Assembly (NCBI GenBank): GCA_964630705.1
Contig: CAZVZH010000281.1
Coordinates: 1 to 5,235 of the forward strand
Direction of reading: 5' to 3'
DNA from: M3007 sp964630705
GTDB taxonomy: Bacteria > Bacteroidota > Bacteroidia > Chitinophagales > Saprospiraceae
Length of the DNA stretch: 5,235 nt
Program-made: the position numbers and the translations under genes
In this document: positions 5,151-5,235 of the stretch, in pieces
Layout: every line of letters begins with the position of its first letter
Numbering within the stretch: position 1 is the first letter of the stretch
The notes under the pieces: model-generated
Seen by the model: only the letters and a program-made list of their open reading frames with translations
Databases searched by the model: none
Told to the model about the DNA's origin: nothing

Positions 5151-5235
5151 GGTTTCTGGTTAGAAGGTTAGAGGGCTTCTGGTTAGAGGGTTTCTGGTTA
5201 GAAGGTTAGAGGGTTTCTGGTTAGAGGGTTTCTGG
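5151..5235. repeat. Nested 38-bp tandem repeat running off the right edge
   Basis: Unit 1 (5151-5188) and unit 2 (5189-5226) are 38 bp each and differ at a single base (C5176 versus T5214); 9 bases of a third unit follow to the edge. Each unit is composed of a 15-mer GGTTTCTGGTTAGAA, an 8-mer GGTTAGAG and a 15-mer GGTTTCTGGTTAGAG. The 8-mer is the end of the 15-mer, so the array seems to have grown by internal duplication. 38 is not a multiple of 3 and stop codons occur, so it does not encode a repeat protein. It lies in the upstream region of the DUF6249 gene. Confidence 0.85.

Noticed and set aside
5151..5235. Tandem repeat as a CRISPR array
   Set aside because: Units are directly contiguous with no unique spacers, and the internal 15-8-15 structure shows simple duplication.

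Overview
The window looks like a chromosomal segment of a Bacteroidota bacterium with fairly GC-rich coding DNA; a Saprospiria- or Chitinophagia-like lineage is my guess. Reasons: the first gene is a close match to the Bacteroidota form of glucosamine-6-phosphate deaminase; start codons lack Shine-Dalgarno sequences and sit behind A/T-rich leaders; one promoter fits the Bacteroidota -33 TTG / -7 TAnnTTTG pattern; one gene has the ALIEKG signature of DUF6249 proteins, common in this phylum; and one signal peptide ends in LAAQ.

Layout, left to right. (1) 13-1038, minus: NagB-type deaminase. Its stop codon falls exactly where the long, two-domain Bacteroidota version continues, and codons for P-N-A-D follow in frame up to the window edge. 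(2) 1124-2503, minus: a secreted protein of the vanadium-haloperoxidase / PAP2 family with its own terminator (1066-1103). The oxyanion-binding Lys and Arg residues are kept, but both active-site histidines are replaced. (3) 2504-2845: a divergent intergenic stretch without a convincing gene. (4) 2846-3103, plus: a small single-pass membrane protein, followed by a strong terminator at 3127-3162. (5) 3144-4028 and 3997-4557, minus: a two-gene unit, a TetR-family regulator overlapping a haloalkane-dehalogenase-like alpha/beta hydrolase. A promoter and an 18-bp inverted-repeat operator lie directly before the regulator's ATG. (6) 4717-5067, minus: a three-helix DUF6249 membrane protein with its own terminator (4648-4684). 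(7) 5151-5235: a nested 38-bp tandem repeat that runs off the right edge.

How the genes relate: only the regulator and hydrolase form a clear functional unit, with the regulator probably repressing itself and the hydrolase until a substrate-like ligand binds. The deaminase (amino-sugar catabolism), the haloperoxidase-like protein, the small membrane protein and the DUF6249 protein look like separate transcription units, each bounded by terminators or intergenic gaps. I see no mobile element, tRNA, rRNA or CRISPR array. The items most worth following up are the stop codon at the domain junction of the deaminase, the haloperoxidase-fold protein that lost its catalytic histidines, and the tandem repeat.
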